Positions 46,218 to 57,436 of a stretch of DNA of 64,000 nucleotides are shown piece after piece. Position 1 is the first letter of the stretch. Each line of letters opens with the position of its first letter. This stretch comes from Maratus speciosus (taxonomy: Eukaryota; Arthropoda; Arachnida; Araneae; Salticidae): the NCBI GenBank assembly GCA_963932465.1, contig OZ010786.1, positions 276,800,411 through 276,864,410 of the forward strand, in the 5' to 3' direction. Below the pieces are notes generated by a model that saw only the letters and a list, made by a program, of their open reading frames with translations, did no database searches and was not told the DNA's origin. The position numbers and the translations under genes were made by a program.

Positions 46218-47191
46218 TCTTTATAGGCAGTTTCTTTTTGCGGCAACAAGAAAGAAAAAATAATTATTTGTAAATTAAATAAAATATAGGGTGTGACGTT
46301 CCATCTGAGTTCATACGCAAAAACCAGATGGCCACTTAACTTTAGTCAACACTTTTAATTGGGCTTGTAGATGCCTCAGCTCTACGTCGCATATCAGATC
46401 ATTCACAAACTCCAGATATGGAGTTGTAAACACTTTTAACGAGGTGCTAATTCTCGATGAAAAGTGGCTGACTGACACTATACGAAACAAATAAAACTTT
46501 TGATGACATGAATAAGACTCTGACGTGGTCACCCACTTAAGACGGACTAAAGAAGTCGAGAGGCTCCATACGGCAGATGCCCTTTTTAGAACCATCTAGT
46601 GCGGTCGCTTTTTGGCCGTCGCAAAGAGAGGGGGCAAGCAAGCCTCCGATGACCTCCACTGATTTTGAAGTTTTTAATGCTACTGTGATTTTTATGTGTC
46701 GTGTGCTGTGCTGTCCTAGCGTGAAATAAAAATGTAAAAAAAGGAACGCAAGCTCTCTTTAATTAATTTTAAGTATAGTTCCTCGTTTTATTTTATTTTA
46801 CGTTACAAGGGACATTAATGTTAAGTCTATGACATTTTTTCTATCTAAAAGTATTTATCAATGACATGATTTTTCGCCTTTTGTTGCGAAAACCATGACA
46901 CTGAAAAATTGTTTAATTAGATGATCATCGGCCGAACAGTTTCGACGACTGGATTCGCAGCTAAATAATCGTTTGGCAAATTTACATCAGAAAATGTGAT
47001 GCGATATTGCATAAATAAAACCCTGATTATGTTAAATTTGACATCAATTCTTTTAATTGCATTACTTATTAAAAAATTTCACATCTAAACAAAAACATAA
47101 TTTGTATAACAAATAAAAAAAAGAAAAAAAATTATTTCCAACATTGTTTAGGCCCGAGAAGGGACTCATATTAAGATTTTCATTCAGTTAA
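46218..47191. other. Unresolved; possible transposon trace near 46.3-46.6 kb
   Basis: A 94-codon minus frame at 46311-46595 begins near a TAGGGTGTGACG sequence that resembles mariner-like ends. Another minus frame has MEPLDFF, which recalls the PLDFF block of mariner-like transposases. This is too weak to call. The rest shows nothing. Confidence 0.25.
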
Positions 47192-47482
47192 TTCTACATT
47201 TAACGTTAAATTTTTGTATCAAATAAGTTAAACCAATTGAACATTAAAAAATAAAAATAAAATTCAAACAATATGATACTTAAACACCCTAAAAACTTAG
47301 ATTCCGTTCAAATGAAATCGAAATAAATCTTAGAATTTTCCCTTTTTAAGTTGTAAATATTTGTATTGCAGTTTTTGTATTAAGTTTATGACGATTGTAC
47401 ATAAAATAAGATACATGTAAAATACAAAACTTAAAAAAGTCTAAGATTTATTTCGATTTTATTTGAATGGAATCTAAGTTTA

Positions 47483-49123
47483 TCTTATACTATAATGAGA
47501 GCAAAAATTGTGTATGTGTGTGTATGTAAATTTTATCTTGAGAACGGCTCTAACGATTTTGATTAAATTTTGCACCCTACCGTTTTCGGGCACGAAAAGA
47601 CCATTGGGATGGGTCTCATGTTCGAGAAAATTTGATTAGTGGGTCATTTTGGGTCATAATGGGTCGGGGTCAAGCTAATTATATCTAGAGAACGGCTCAA
47701 TCGATTTTGTTTAAATTTTGTATCTAACCATTTTCAGACACGAAAAAAACCATTGGAATGGCTCTCGTGTTCGAGAAAATTCGATTTGTAGGTCATTTTG
47801 GGTCATAATGGGTCAGGGTCAAGCTAATTATATCTAAAGAACGGCTCAATCGATTTTGACTAAATTTTGTATTTAACCATTTTCGGGCACGAAAAGACCA
47901 TTGGGATGGGTCACGTGTTCGAGAAAAATCGATTAGTGGGTCATTTTTGGGTTACTGTGGGTCAATTATTTTTATCTAAAAAAACGGCTCTAACGATTTT
48001 CACTAAACTCTATATTCTACAGTCTTGGATTACGAGAAGACCATTGGGCTAAGTCACATGTTCGAGAAAATTCGATTAGTGGGTCATTTTTGGATCACCG
48101 TGGATCAATCTCAGTTACCTAGATAATGGCTCTAACGATTTTGACGAAATTTTGCACCCTGCTGTTTTCAGGCACGAAAAGACCATTGGGATGGGTCTCG
48201 TGTTCGAGAAAATTTGATTAGTGGGTCATTTTGGGTCATAATGGGTCAGGGTCAAGCTAGTTATATCTAGAGAACGGCTCAATCGATTTTGACTAAATTT
48301 TGTGTCTAGCAATTTTCGGGCACGATAAGACCATTGGGATGGGTAACGTGTTAAAAAAATTCGATTAGTGGGTCATTTTTGGGTCACCGGGTGTCCAGCT
48401 AAGTTTATCTAGATAACGTCTTTACTATTTTGACGAAATTCTGTAAGCTATCGTTTTCCGGCACAAAAATACCATTGGGATGGGTCACGTGTTTGAGAAA
48501 AATTCGAATCAAGCTAATTACATCTAAAAAAGGCTCCAGACATTTTCACAATTTTCTTTTAATATACGGCCGTTTCTGGTCATGATATGACGTTTGGGAT
48601 AAGTCACATGTTCGAGAAAATCCAAGTAGTGGGTCATGTTGGGTCACAGTGGGCCAGGGTCAAGCTAATTGAATCCAAAAACATGCTCAAAACCTTTTGA
48701 CAAAATTTTATATTATACCATTTCTGGGCATGATAAGAGAATTGGGCTAAGTCACATGTTCGAGAAAATTCGATTAGTGGGTCATTTTGGGTCACAATGG
48801 GTCAGGGTCCAGCTAAGTTTATCTAAAAAACGGCTTAAACGATTTTGACTAAATTTTGTATTCTATCGTTTTCGGGCTCGAGAAGACCATTGGGCTAGGT
48901 CGCATGTTCAAGAAAATTCGATGAGTGGGTCATTTTGGCTCACAATGGGTCAGGGTCTAGCTAATTATATTTAAAAAGCTCTTCAAAACATTTTGAAAAT
49001 TTTCTGTATAATACCGTTTCCGAGCATGATAAGACCATTGGGCAGGGTCGCATGTTCAAGAAAATTAAATCAATGGGTCATTTTGGGTCCTAATCGATCA
49101 GGATCATCGGTCATTCCTGCTAG
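47483..49123 (+). mobile_element. Helitron-like non-autonomous element with ~147-bp array
   Basis: It starts TCTTATACTATAATGAGAGC and ends TCATTCCTGCTAG, that is TC at the 5' end and CTAG at the 3' end. It lies exactly between an A (47482) and a T (49124) with no duplicated bases, as the symmetry of the host palindrome shows. These are Helitron hallmarks. A clear 3' hairpin was not identified. No Rep/helicase gene is present. The interior is an ~11-copy tandem array. Confidence 0.6.
47535..49080 (+). repeat. ~147-bp tandem array, about 11 copies
   Basis: The landmark GAACGGCTC and its variants occur at about 47542, 47691, 47838, 47981, 48124, 48272, 48412, 48522, 48682, 48828 and 48975. Each unit also has GACCATTGGGATGGGTC, a GTTCGAGAAAATTCGATT block and TGGGTCATTTTGGGTC. 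One small frame across it is not a gene. Confidence 0.9.
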
Positions 49124-49429
49124 TAGGGTGTTTAAGTATCATCTTGTTTGAATTTTATTTTTATTTGTTAATGTTCAATTGGTTTAACTTATTCGTTACG
49201 AAAATTTAACATTAAATGTAGAACCTTGTGCTTGATGATGAATATATCAATATTTTTACTTCGTTAAGATGTTTACTTTCTTCTATCTTCAATAGAAGAA
49301 AGTATTGTAATCGAAATTTTTTTCAACTTCCGGTTTTCGACGGATTTACACGTTTTAGAGGTCAGAGATCCCCAAAAACATATTTATAGAAAATGTCTGT
49401 CTGTCCGTGTGTCCGTCTGTCTGTCGCCA

Positions 49430-50960
49430 TTGTACCATCAAAAAGTGTATGAAGTTATGCATAGAATTGAACCAAATTTCTATTTTAAGTGTTTGGCTAT
49501 GGCAAGCAGATCCTCCCTGAGTTTTGAAAAAATTCGCCGGTAGGGGGCGCTGTAATAGCGATTTTTGTGCGATTTTGAATATTGTACCACCCAAAAGTGT
49601 ATGAAGTTATGCATAGAATTGAACCAAATTTTTATTTTAAGTTCTTGGATATGCCAAGTAGGTCCTCCCTGAATTTGGAAAAAAATTGCCGGTAGGGGGC
49701 GCTGTAACAGCGATTTTTGTGCGATTTTGAAAATTGTACCACCCAAATGTGTATGAAGTTATGCATAGAATTGAACCAAATTTTTTTTTAAGTTCCTGGA
49801 TATGGCAAGTAGATCCTCCCTGAATTTGAAAAAAAAATCGCCGGTAGGGGGCGCTGTAACAGCGATTTTTGTGCGATTTTGAATATTGTACCATCCAAAA
49901 GTGTATGAAGCTATGCATAGAATTAAGCCAAATTTTTATTTTAAGTTTATGGCTATGGCAAGCAGATCCTCCCTGAATTTGGAAAACATTCGCTGGTAGG
50001 GGGCGCTGTAATAGCGATTTTAGTGCGATTTTGAATATTGTAACATCCAAAAGTGTATGAAGTTATGCATAGAATTGAACCAAATTTTTATTTTAAGTTT
50101 TTGGCTATGGCAAGCAGGTCCTCCCTGAATTTAGAAAAAATTCGCACCAAGGGGGCGCTGAGCGATTTTTGTGCGATTTTGAAAACTTTACCATCGAAAA
50201 GTGTATGAAGTTATGCATAGAATTGAACAAAATTTTTATTTTAAGTTCTTGGCTATGGCAAGCAGGTCCTTCTTTAATTTGGAAAAAAATTGCTGGTAGG
50301 GTGCGCCGTAATAGCGATTTTTGTACCATTTTGAATATTGTACCATCGAAAAGTGTATGAATTTATGCATAGAATTGAGCCAAATCTTTTGTGTTTTTTT
50401 ATGGTCATGGCACGAATATCCTCCCTGAATTTGGAAAAAATCCACCGGAAGGGGGCGCTATAATTGCGATGTCTGTACCATTTCCATTATTCTACCATCG
50501 AAAAGTGTATGAAGTTCTGCATATAATCGAACCAAATTTTTTGTGTATGTTTCTGGCTATGGCAAGCAAGTCTTCCCTGAACTTGAAAAAAATTCCGCCA
50601 GAAGGGGGCGCTATAATTGGAGCTCTGTGCCATTTTCATTATTATATCATCGATAAGTGTATGAATTTATGCATAGAATGGAACCAAAGTTTTTGTGTAT
50701 GTTTCTGGCTATGGCAAAGAAGTTCTCCCTGAATTTGAAAAAAATCTGCCGGAAGGGGGCGCTGTAATAGCGATGTTTGTGCCATTTTCTTTATTGTAAA
50801 ATCGAAAAGTGTATAAAATTATGTATACAATTGAACCAATTTTTTGTGCATATTTTTGGCTTTTGCCAACAGGTTCTCCTTGAATTTGGAATTATCGCGC
50901 GGTAAAGGGGCTCTGTGATAGCGATTTTTGTATACTTTTCTTGATTTTTCGTAGTTCTAC
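49430..50960 (+). repeat. ~151-bp tandem array, about 10 copies
   Basis: The landmark GGTAGGGGGCGCTGTAA (or variants) recurs at about 49538, 49692, 49845, 49996, 50150, 50296, 50445, 50600, 50750 and 50902. Each unit also has AGTGTATGAAGTTATGCATA and TGGCTATGGCAAGCAG. Repeated peptides in the frames arise from this periodicity. Confidence 0.9.
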
Positions 50961-51105
50961 TGTCCATCGGCGGCTCGTGCAAAGGCAGGAACTCGCTTCC
51001 TGCTAATCCGGCTAATCGCAAACGTCTGATAACATTAGAATAAGGAAAAACTATTAATTTTAACATATATCATGATATAGGGAAATTCGTTTTTAGTTCG
51101 TTTAA

Positions 51106-51334
51106 CACGTTCACGTCGGCGCGGTGGGTCAAACTCGACATTCTCAGAGCTGCAAAGTCTCCGGCTTTTTAGATACCAGTATTTTAATACAGAAAATGTT
51201 GTTTTATTTAATTAGAACAAGTGGGCGATTTAAAGGAACAACATTTTCTCTAAAATAATAGTGGTGTGCAAAAAGCTGGAGACTTGACCACTCTGAGACA
51301 GTCGAGTGTGATCCACCGCGCCAGCGTGAACGTG
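51106..51334. mobile_element. TTAA-flanked MITE (piggyBac-like)
   Basis: The inverted ends share CACGTTCACG and a longer ~70-bp arm with GGCGCGGTGG and AAGTCTCC blocks. TTAA occurs at 51102-51105 and 51335-51338. TTAA duplication is typical of piggyBac-type elements. It is 229 bp, without coding sequence, and nested in the array-bearing element. Confidence 0.8.
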
Positions 51335-51460
51335 TTAATTGACTGAATCAGAATTTTAAGATGAAAATCAAAGTTGGTGTAGTATTGAACTAATAATATT
51401 GAAGTATTAACATGTGTAACTAGTTTTTGAAATATTAAGATGTATAAGATAGAAGAAAGT

Positions 51461-52633
51461 TTTGGGATTGACACATCCAACTAGTTTTAGTCTTAACGAA
51501 ATGTCGACCACTGTTTTTGATGTTTTTGATGGTTTTGATGGTTTTGACAAATTTGACTGTTGACTACGGAAAAACAAAATGCCTTTAAAAATGAATATTT
51601 TTCAGTTTTAATTTTAAAAACTGACCCTAACATATTTGTAACAATGAAACTCCTAGATGAATTTGTTCGGACTAACGTTGCTCGCAATAATTTAAAAATG
51701 ATAAGCAATGTCTTTTCATATTGTTTCTCTGATGAGAACCTCGAAATGTGAAAATTTGAATCTTTTTAGGATTTTTTTGAGCGCCTTGTTGGTCCGAGGT
51801 ATCACGACCAGCGCCCGATTGATCTTTGGAGTTAGGTGAAGCGCAGTATCATTTTTGGGCCGTCTCTTTCATCCGGGAAATTTTCAAGGTGTATGTATAT
51901 GGAAAATCTTCAATGCAACATCTATTATTCCTAGGACTGACTTAGGCGAATTCTCATACATTCCATTAAAGAGCAGTTTTTTCATGTTCCCTATATCCTT
52001 TTCAGGAGCAAACAATTGTCTTTCTTTAATGTTGAACTCAGACCGGAATTTTCGAAAAATATTGTTTCAGAATAAAGAAAAGCAAATTTTCAACTTTTTT
52101 CCACCAAAGTTAATAAGGTAAAATTTAATTAAAAGTTTCTGGTGCAAATCATGCTTAAAATTAGGGGGGGGGGGATATAATATATCCCATCGCTCCTCAA
52201 GGGGTTAAATACAAAAAGTAGAGTATATTCCTAGTAAATACAGTTGTGTGTTCAGTTTCCCGGACGATTCCTTTTCATGGCATCAGGATGTCGTATGACT
52301 GTCTAACAGCCTATTCCCCACATTCACAATTCTCGGCTAGGTACGTTCCTGAATAAGAGTAGATTTTCTCTTGCACTAGAAAACTTTTCACAAAAATTCA
52401 AAAGATCATACAAATTTCAATAAGGAGACTCTTTTTACAATAATTTTTGGGCTCCTCTGAATAGGGAACACGTTTGTGCTTCATATACCATTTGGATAAT
52501 CATGGCCTGCTCACCACGCTGCTTTCCAGAGTTTTTCTTGCCGCCCTGCAAGTTGAGATATGTTTTAGTACAGAATATAACGTGCTTCTCACGATTCATT
52601 TACATGTGCAATAACATATAGTTTAGTAGGCTA
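51461..52633. other. Intergenic, no gene recognised
   Basis: It has a 9-bp-like tandem repeat of TTTTGATGG at 51514-51547 and a poly(G) run near 52165. No coding similarity was recognised. Confidence 0.4.
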
Positions 52634-52635
52634 TA

Positions 52636-53358
52636 CAAGGTGTTTCAAAATTATATGTCAGAAACGTAAAGGCAGGTAGAGGGGATTTAAATAAGCAGAT
52701 TTTGTATAGGGATGTGGGTGCGGAAAGGCAGCGTTGAGACAGTAGAGGGCGGTGTTGAGTTTGGCGGATGAAAAAGCTTCGCTGACTTAATTAGTAATTT
52801 CCCGCACGGATTTCGAGCAATATGCATCATTACACCAATGCGGAGCTTGCCGACATACATTACATGTATGGGTCTGCGCAAGGAAATGGCTCAAACCCAA
52901 CGCACGTCCATCAGCTCTCGAACTTATCGAAGAACTGTCCTCTACTGTGCGTAATACTGCTTCCTCCACTGCATGAATTTTGCGATATCTTTCAGTGCCC
53001 GTATCAAGCCTCGAAGCACAAAATAATCCACTCGCGTACAACTCTCGATGAAAATGCTCAAATGTTTGGAGATCCAGCAGACGTTCCATGTACATCCTTT
53101 GAGCAACCACTCTATTTTCTTGTGCAGCCCATTACATGAAACGTATGTTGACAAGCTCCGCATTGGTGTAACGACGCATGTTGCACGAAATCCAAGCGGA
53201 AAAGGACGATTCAAGTCAGCGAATTGCTTTTATCCACTGAACACAGCATTGGCCTCTACTGCCTCAACGCTGCATTTCCACACCCACATTCCTATCCGAA
53301 ATCTACTTACTTCTTTACCTGACTTTACATTTCTGACACATAATTTGGAACCACCCAG
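52636..53358. mobile_element. Inverted-duplication element from a DUF4817-type transposon
   Basis: The left arm (52636 to about 52870) and right arm (about 53130-53358) are reverse complements of about 230 bp, flanked by TA (52634-52635 and 53359-53360). Both arms carry the same start of a transposase reading frame, facing inward. The middle (~52870-53130) is single-copy. Confidence 0.75.
52800..53179 (-). pseudogene. DUF4817-type transposase N-terminal fragment
   Basis: From an ATG at 53179 the minus strand reads MRRYTNAELVNIRFM and a stop, then AAQENRVVAQRMYMERLLD, TFEHFHREL, SRLDTGTERYRKI, VEEAVLRTVEDSSSIS and RALGLSH. This matches the N-terminal region of arthropod DUF4817-type transposases: a YTNAELADIH start, then a helix-turn-helix. 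A second copy of the start, on the plus strand at 52822 (MHHYTNAELADIHYMYG), belongs to the other arm. No catalytic domain is present. Confidence 0.7.
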
Positions 53359-53360
53359 TA

Positions 53361-54000
53361 GAGAAAAATCAATGCAAGAAATTAAATCTGGGGACAAAAC
53401 ATGGGACAAGTTGTGCCTTTTCAACATATCAATCACGCTCGTGCCTGTCAAAGATATTCTGCATTCCACTAGACGAGTGGTACTCATTAAAATTTCTGTG
53501 AGTGCCAAAATCTGGTAGAGAAGTGTGTTTGAGGGCCACACTTACGTTGTTATAGTCAACAAAACAAAAATAAACTATATATCTAAGTATATAAAAATAT
53601 ATATGTCGAAAAATGTATTTTTTAAGACCTCGAAATTGTTTTTCAAATCTGATATAGTAAAAATAAGCAAAAGGCTTCTACAAATGTTTTCCAATAACTT
53701 CAAAACTGCAGTAGAATATTGCTAGTCTGTAGCTCATCCCACCTTCTGGAAATTATCCTGTTAGCCCATTCATACTGCACTTAATATTAAATTTTTAAGC
53801 TGGCTTAAATTAATATTTAAGTATTAATAATAGCATACAATTAGCCCCTCATTATAATATATTGATATATCTATATTATGAAGCAAAAACATGCCCGTGA
53901 GTAACGCTGGCGTCATATTGATAGTGACAAAATCTGATCAATAAACTTAGCTTTTACTGCATGTTTTTAAACTTCTATACATCACACAATTTCAAGTTTT
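53361..54000. other. AT-rich intergenic, nothing recognised
   Basis: Contains no recognisable gene. It ends at the assembly gap. Confidence 0.4.
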
Positions 54001-54200
54001 NNNNNNNNNNNNNNNNNNNNNNNNNNNNNNNNNNNNNNNNNNNNNNNNNNNNNNNNNNNNNNNNNNNNNNNNNNNNNNNNNNNNNNNNNNNNNNNNNNNN
54101 NNNNNNNNNNNNNNNNNNNNNNNNNNNNNNNNNNNNNNNNNNNNNNNNNNNNNNNNNNNNNNNNNNNNNNNNNNNNNNNNNNNNNNNNNNNNNNNNNNNN
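54001..54200. other. Assembly gap (200 N)
   Basis: A run of 200 undetermined bases. The round length suggests a gap of unknown size. Reading frames crossing it are meaningless. Confidence 0.99.
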
Positions 54201-54298
54201 ACACCGTTAAATAAGAAAAGAAAATTCTTTGAAATGTAATTTGTTTGAAATCTATATCTCAATTTACTGTTTGTCAAGGTTGTAAAAATAACTGTTAA

Positions 54299-55341
54299 GC
54301 ATGATAAAAAAAAAAAAAAAGAAAATGTATCTTTATCGCGTGCATCCCGATACCGAATGATTAACATGTTTTCGAGGACATTTCATAACGAAATTAAAGA
54401 TGCCTTAATAAAGAAAATAATTAAATAAAACATAAATTTAACTGATATGTAGTAAGACCGACGCGCTTAAACATTGAACGAATCAGAATTAAAAATGCTG
54501 TTGTAAGTACCGAAATCTTTGGCAATCTTTTTAGTCTATTAACTCTTGTCATGCGGCTAATACAAAAGTATCGCTTTTGATAAATTTCATTATTTTATTG
54601 GAATACATACTTGTAATTTTTTGTGTTGTTAGCTGTCAATCTAAGAAATATATTAAATCTAAGAAATCTATTATTGTTTTCAATTGGAAAAAAGGTTTTC
54701 AACTATGTTCTGTAACCCAGGAAGCCCAGTTTTGATCTCCTGGTGACTGTAAAAATGTAAGCGTCCAGATTTTGGCTTTCTCGGGAATTTTATTGAGGCT
54801 CCTACAGGCCTAGTAGAAAGCATGATAAAAAAAAAAAAAAAGAAAATGTATCTTTATCGCGTGCATCCCGATACCGAATGATTAACATGTTTTCGAGGAC
54901 ATTTCATAACGAAATTAAAGATGCCTTAATAAAGAAAATAATTAAATAAAACATAAATTTAACTGATATGTAGTAAGACCGACGCGCTTAAACATTGAAC
55001 GAATCAGAATTAAAAATGCTGTTGTAAGTACCGAAATCTTTGGCAATCTTTTTAGTCTATTAACTCTTGTCATGCGGCTAATACAAAAGTATCGCTTTTG
55101 ATAAATTTCATTATTTTATTGGAATACATACTTGTAATTTTTTGTGTTGTTAGCTGTCAATCTAAGAAATATATTAAATCTAAGAAATCTATTATTGTTT
55201 TCAATTGGAAAAAAGGTTTTCAACTATGTTCTGTAACCCAGGAAGCCCAGTTTTGATCTCCTGGTGACTGTAAAAATGTAAGCGTCCAGATTTTGGCTTT
55301 CTCGGGAATTTTATTGAGGCTCCTACAGGCCTAGTAGAAAG
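54299..55341 (+). repeat. Perfect 521-bp tandem duplication
   Basis: 54299-54819 and 54820-55340 match at every position I compared, including the A15 run before GAAAATGTATC. The identity is far above that of any other repeat in the window. Together with the nearby gap, this suggests an unmerged assembly overlap rather than a real duplication. No coding sequence was recognised. Confidence 0.9.
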
Positions 55342-55544
55342 TGCCTCGCTTATAGCCTTCTAAATTCTATATTATTGTATTCGAAAATGAATGATATGAG
55401 AATACCTTCATATTCTAAACAAAAACGAATAAAATTTTACTTACCTAGCATGTATTTATCAATTAATATTATATTTATTAAACATTAATTCAGCTAAAAT
55501 ATACAGAAATTTTCACTTCTGTTAAAACAATAAATAAGCTGTGA
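55342..55544 (+). repeat. Direct repeat, partner at 56940-57140
   Basis: TTATAGCCT, CTAAATT, CTTCATATTCT, AAAACGAATAAA and AGTATGTATTTA-like blocks recur in the same order after the foldback element. The two copies are about 300 bp apart once the 1.3-kb insertion is removed. Confidence 0.55.
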
Positions 55545-55546
55545 TA

Positions 55547-56847
55547 CACTGGCCTAAAAAAGTTAAGGTACAGGGACTGGATGATTTCGATTGTACACAG
55601 TTTGTCGAATATCTACCAACATTATTGGCGAATTGTTCTTGAACTTCTGGGATATAAAGAACATGTTTGATTTCATATTTCTCGGTGAAGATTTATCGGG
55701 GGTAAAATTAGGGGGCTAATAATAAATTTAATAATAAAATAACATTTACGATCACTTATGTCACAGATAAGGCTGGAAATGGTTTGTCACTGTGGTAAAT
55801 GACTATTTGGATCCAGTTCAACGTTTGTATGCATTTGTGTAAGCATAGCACTCATATTCGTGAAGATGTTAACGTTTTTGTGAAAAATTCAAAAATGTTT
55901 TGTTTATAGCATACAGTTTTCAACGAAATTTAACACAACTTTCCAAAAACCTGACAAAGAACAGTAGCAACAGTATACTGCAATTAAAACATGAATATAT
56001 TGAATATTTGATGCGATATGGGTACTTGTATGAAATAAATTTTAAGTGCGCATGCGTGTAAGATTTCAAAATTTTTATCTCATAATTTGGTAGCCAGCTA
56101 TTTTGGGTAACTTCTGTAAAAATTATAGTCAAATATTGTGAAAACTCAGAAATATATAGTGAGTTGATTGAAAAGTTGTGGAAAAACCCTTGTAATAAAG
56201 CTATTTTTAGAAAGCAACTCACTATATCGCCCCTATCTTTGTTAAATTTCTCGATATTTGACTGGACATTTCAGATAAGTTGCCCTAAATAGCTGACTAC
56301 CAAATTATGAAATAAAAATTTTGAAATCTACCACGCACGCGCAGTTAAAATTATTTCATAAAAATGCCCATATCTCATCAAACACTCACTATATTCATGT
56401 TTTAATTGCAGTATACTGTTGTTACTGTTCTTTGTCAGGTTTTTGAAAAGTTGTGTTTTTGGTTGAAAACTCTGTATGCTATAAACTTAAAAATTTTGAA
56501 TTTTTCACAAAAACGTTAACATCTTTACGAATATGAGTGATATACTTACACAAATGCACACAAAAGTTTAACAGGTCCCAAATAGTCATTTAACGCAGTG
56601 AAAAACCATTCTCAGCATTTTCTGTTGCATAGCTGATCGCGAATATTATTTTATTATTAAATTTATTATTAGCTCCCTAATTGTCGGCCCGACTAAATCT
56701 TCATCGAGAAATATGAAATCAAACATCATGTTCTTTACATCCCAGATGTTCAAGAGGAATTCGTCAATAATGTTGGTAGATGTTCGACAAACCGTGTGCA
56801 ATCGAAAGCATCCAGTCCGTGTGTACCTTAACTTTTGGAGGCCAGTG
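55547..56847. mobile_element. 1.3-kb foldback element, ~620-bp arms
   Basis: The ends CACTGGCCTAAAAAAGTTAA and its complement are flanked by TA (55545-55546 and 56848-56849). The two arms are complementary along almost all of their length, meeting at ATATAGTGAGTTG (56154-56166) and CAACTCACTATAT (56215-56227), with only about 48 bp between. No transposase is present. The minus frame at 55920-56222 is not a gene. It probably belongs to a Tc1/mariner-type family. Confidence 0.85.
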
Positions 56848-56849
56848 TA

Positions 56850-57184
56850 TTACTTTTTTTTTTCTTAAACAAGTGTGATTGATATCTTGAAAAGATACAT
56901 CATGTCCGATGTTTTGTCCCAATATTTTATATATTGTAATACTTTTATTTTATAGCCTGCTAAATTTTACTTAATTGCACGCGGAACTGAATTATGAGAA
57001 ACAACTTCATATTCTGTACCAAAACGAATAAATTTATTCTTGCTCAGTATGTATTTAATAATTAAGATTATTTTCATTAAAGATTAACACAGCTACATAG
57101 CTGCTAACTTTTACGCTTTTTTTCCTACCACTATTTTTAATCAGAAATATTTGCCTTATTTAAATCCATGTTTTCGATGATTAA
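56850..57184. other. AT-rich sequence with direct repeat copy
   Basis: Contains the second copy of the direct repeat described at 55342-55544. Nothing else was recognised. Confidence 0.45.
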
Positions 57185-57436
57185 AGATAGGAGGAGTTGG
57201 TTGGTAGCTCTTGGAGAGAACAGACGTGTTTTCTCAGTGCTGATCGTTTTATTTTCAAGAGATCGCAGGCGCAGTTCAATGTTTTAAGAACGTGCGGGTT
57301 CTTTTGCAAGTATTATCAAATGAGTTGTGGTGCTGATAGTGACATTTAATAGTGGCTAGTTCGTATGAATAAGTGACTGTTTCTTGGACTTGATGCATCA
57401 TAGTAGTGAACAATAGAGGGTTCACCGGCATCAATA

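Larger units (their letters stand above)
47192..49223. mobile_element. Palindromic foldback element, split by a Helitron-like insertion
   Basis: Removing 47483-49123 leaves a continuous ~391-bp palindrome (47192-47482 joined to 49124-49223). Reading outward on both arms, the left has TACTTAAACACCCTAAAAAC and the right-arm complement has TACTTAAACACCCTATAAAC. Inner blocks such as GAAATCGAAATAAATCTTAG pair around a loop near 47387. Confidence 0.8.
49275..51460. mobile_element. Element with 15-bp TIRs and ~151-bp internal array
   Basis: The left end ACTTTCTTCTATCTT (49275-49289) is exactly complementary to 51446-51460, with TTT flanking both ends as a possible 3-bp target duplication. A sub-terminal hairpin (ACTTTCTTCTAT/ATAGAAGAAAGT) lies at 49275-49303. 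A GTCTGTCTGTCCG-rich stretch follows, then the array, then a nested MITE. The many short minus-strand frames here are array shadows. The superfamily is unknown. Confidence 0.6.

Noticed and set aside
46311..46595. 94-codon minus-strand frame, possible mariner-like trace
   Set aside because: Only a short PLDFF-like peptide in another frame and a TAGGGTG sequence support it, which is too little to call.
49355..50732. Series of overlapping open frames with repeated peptides
   Set aside because: They run through the ~151-bp array on both strands and repeat with it. They are by-products of the array.
53961..54367. Frames spanning the N gap
   Set aside because: Undetermined bases were translated as X, so they carry no information.
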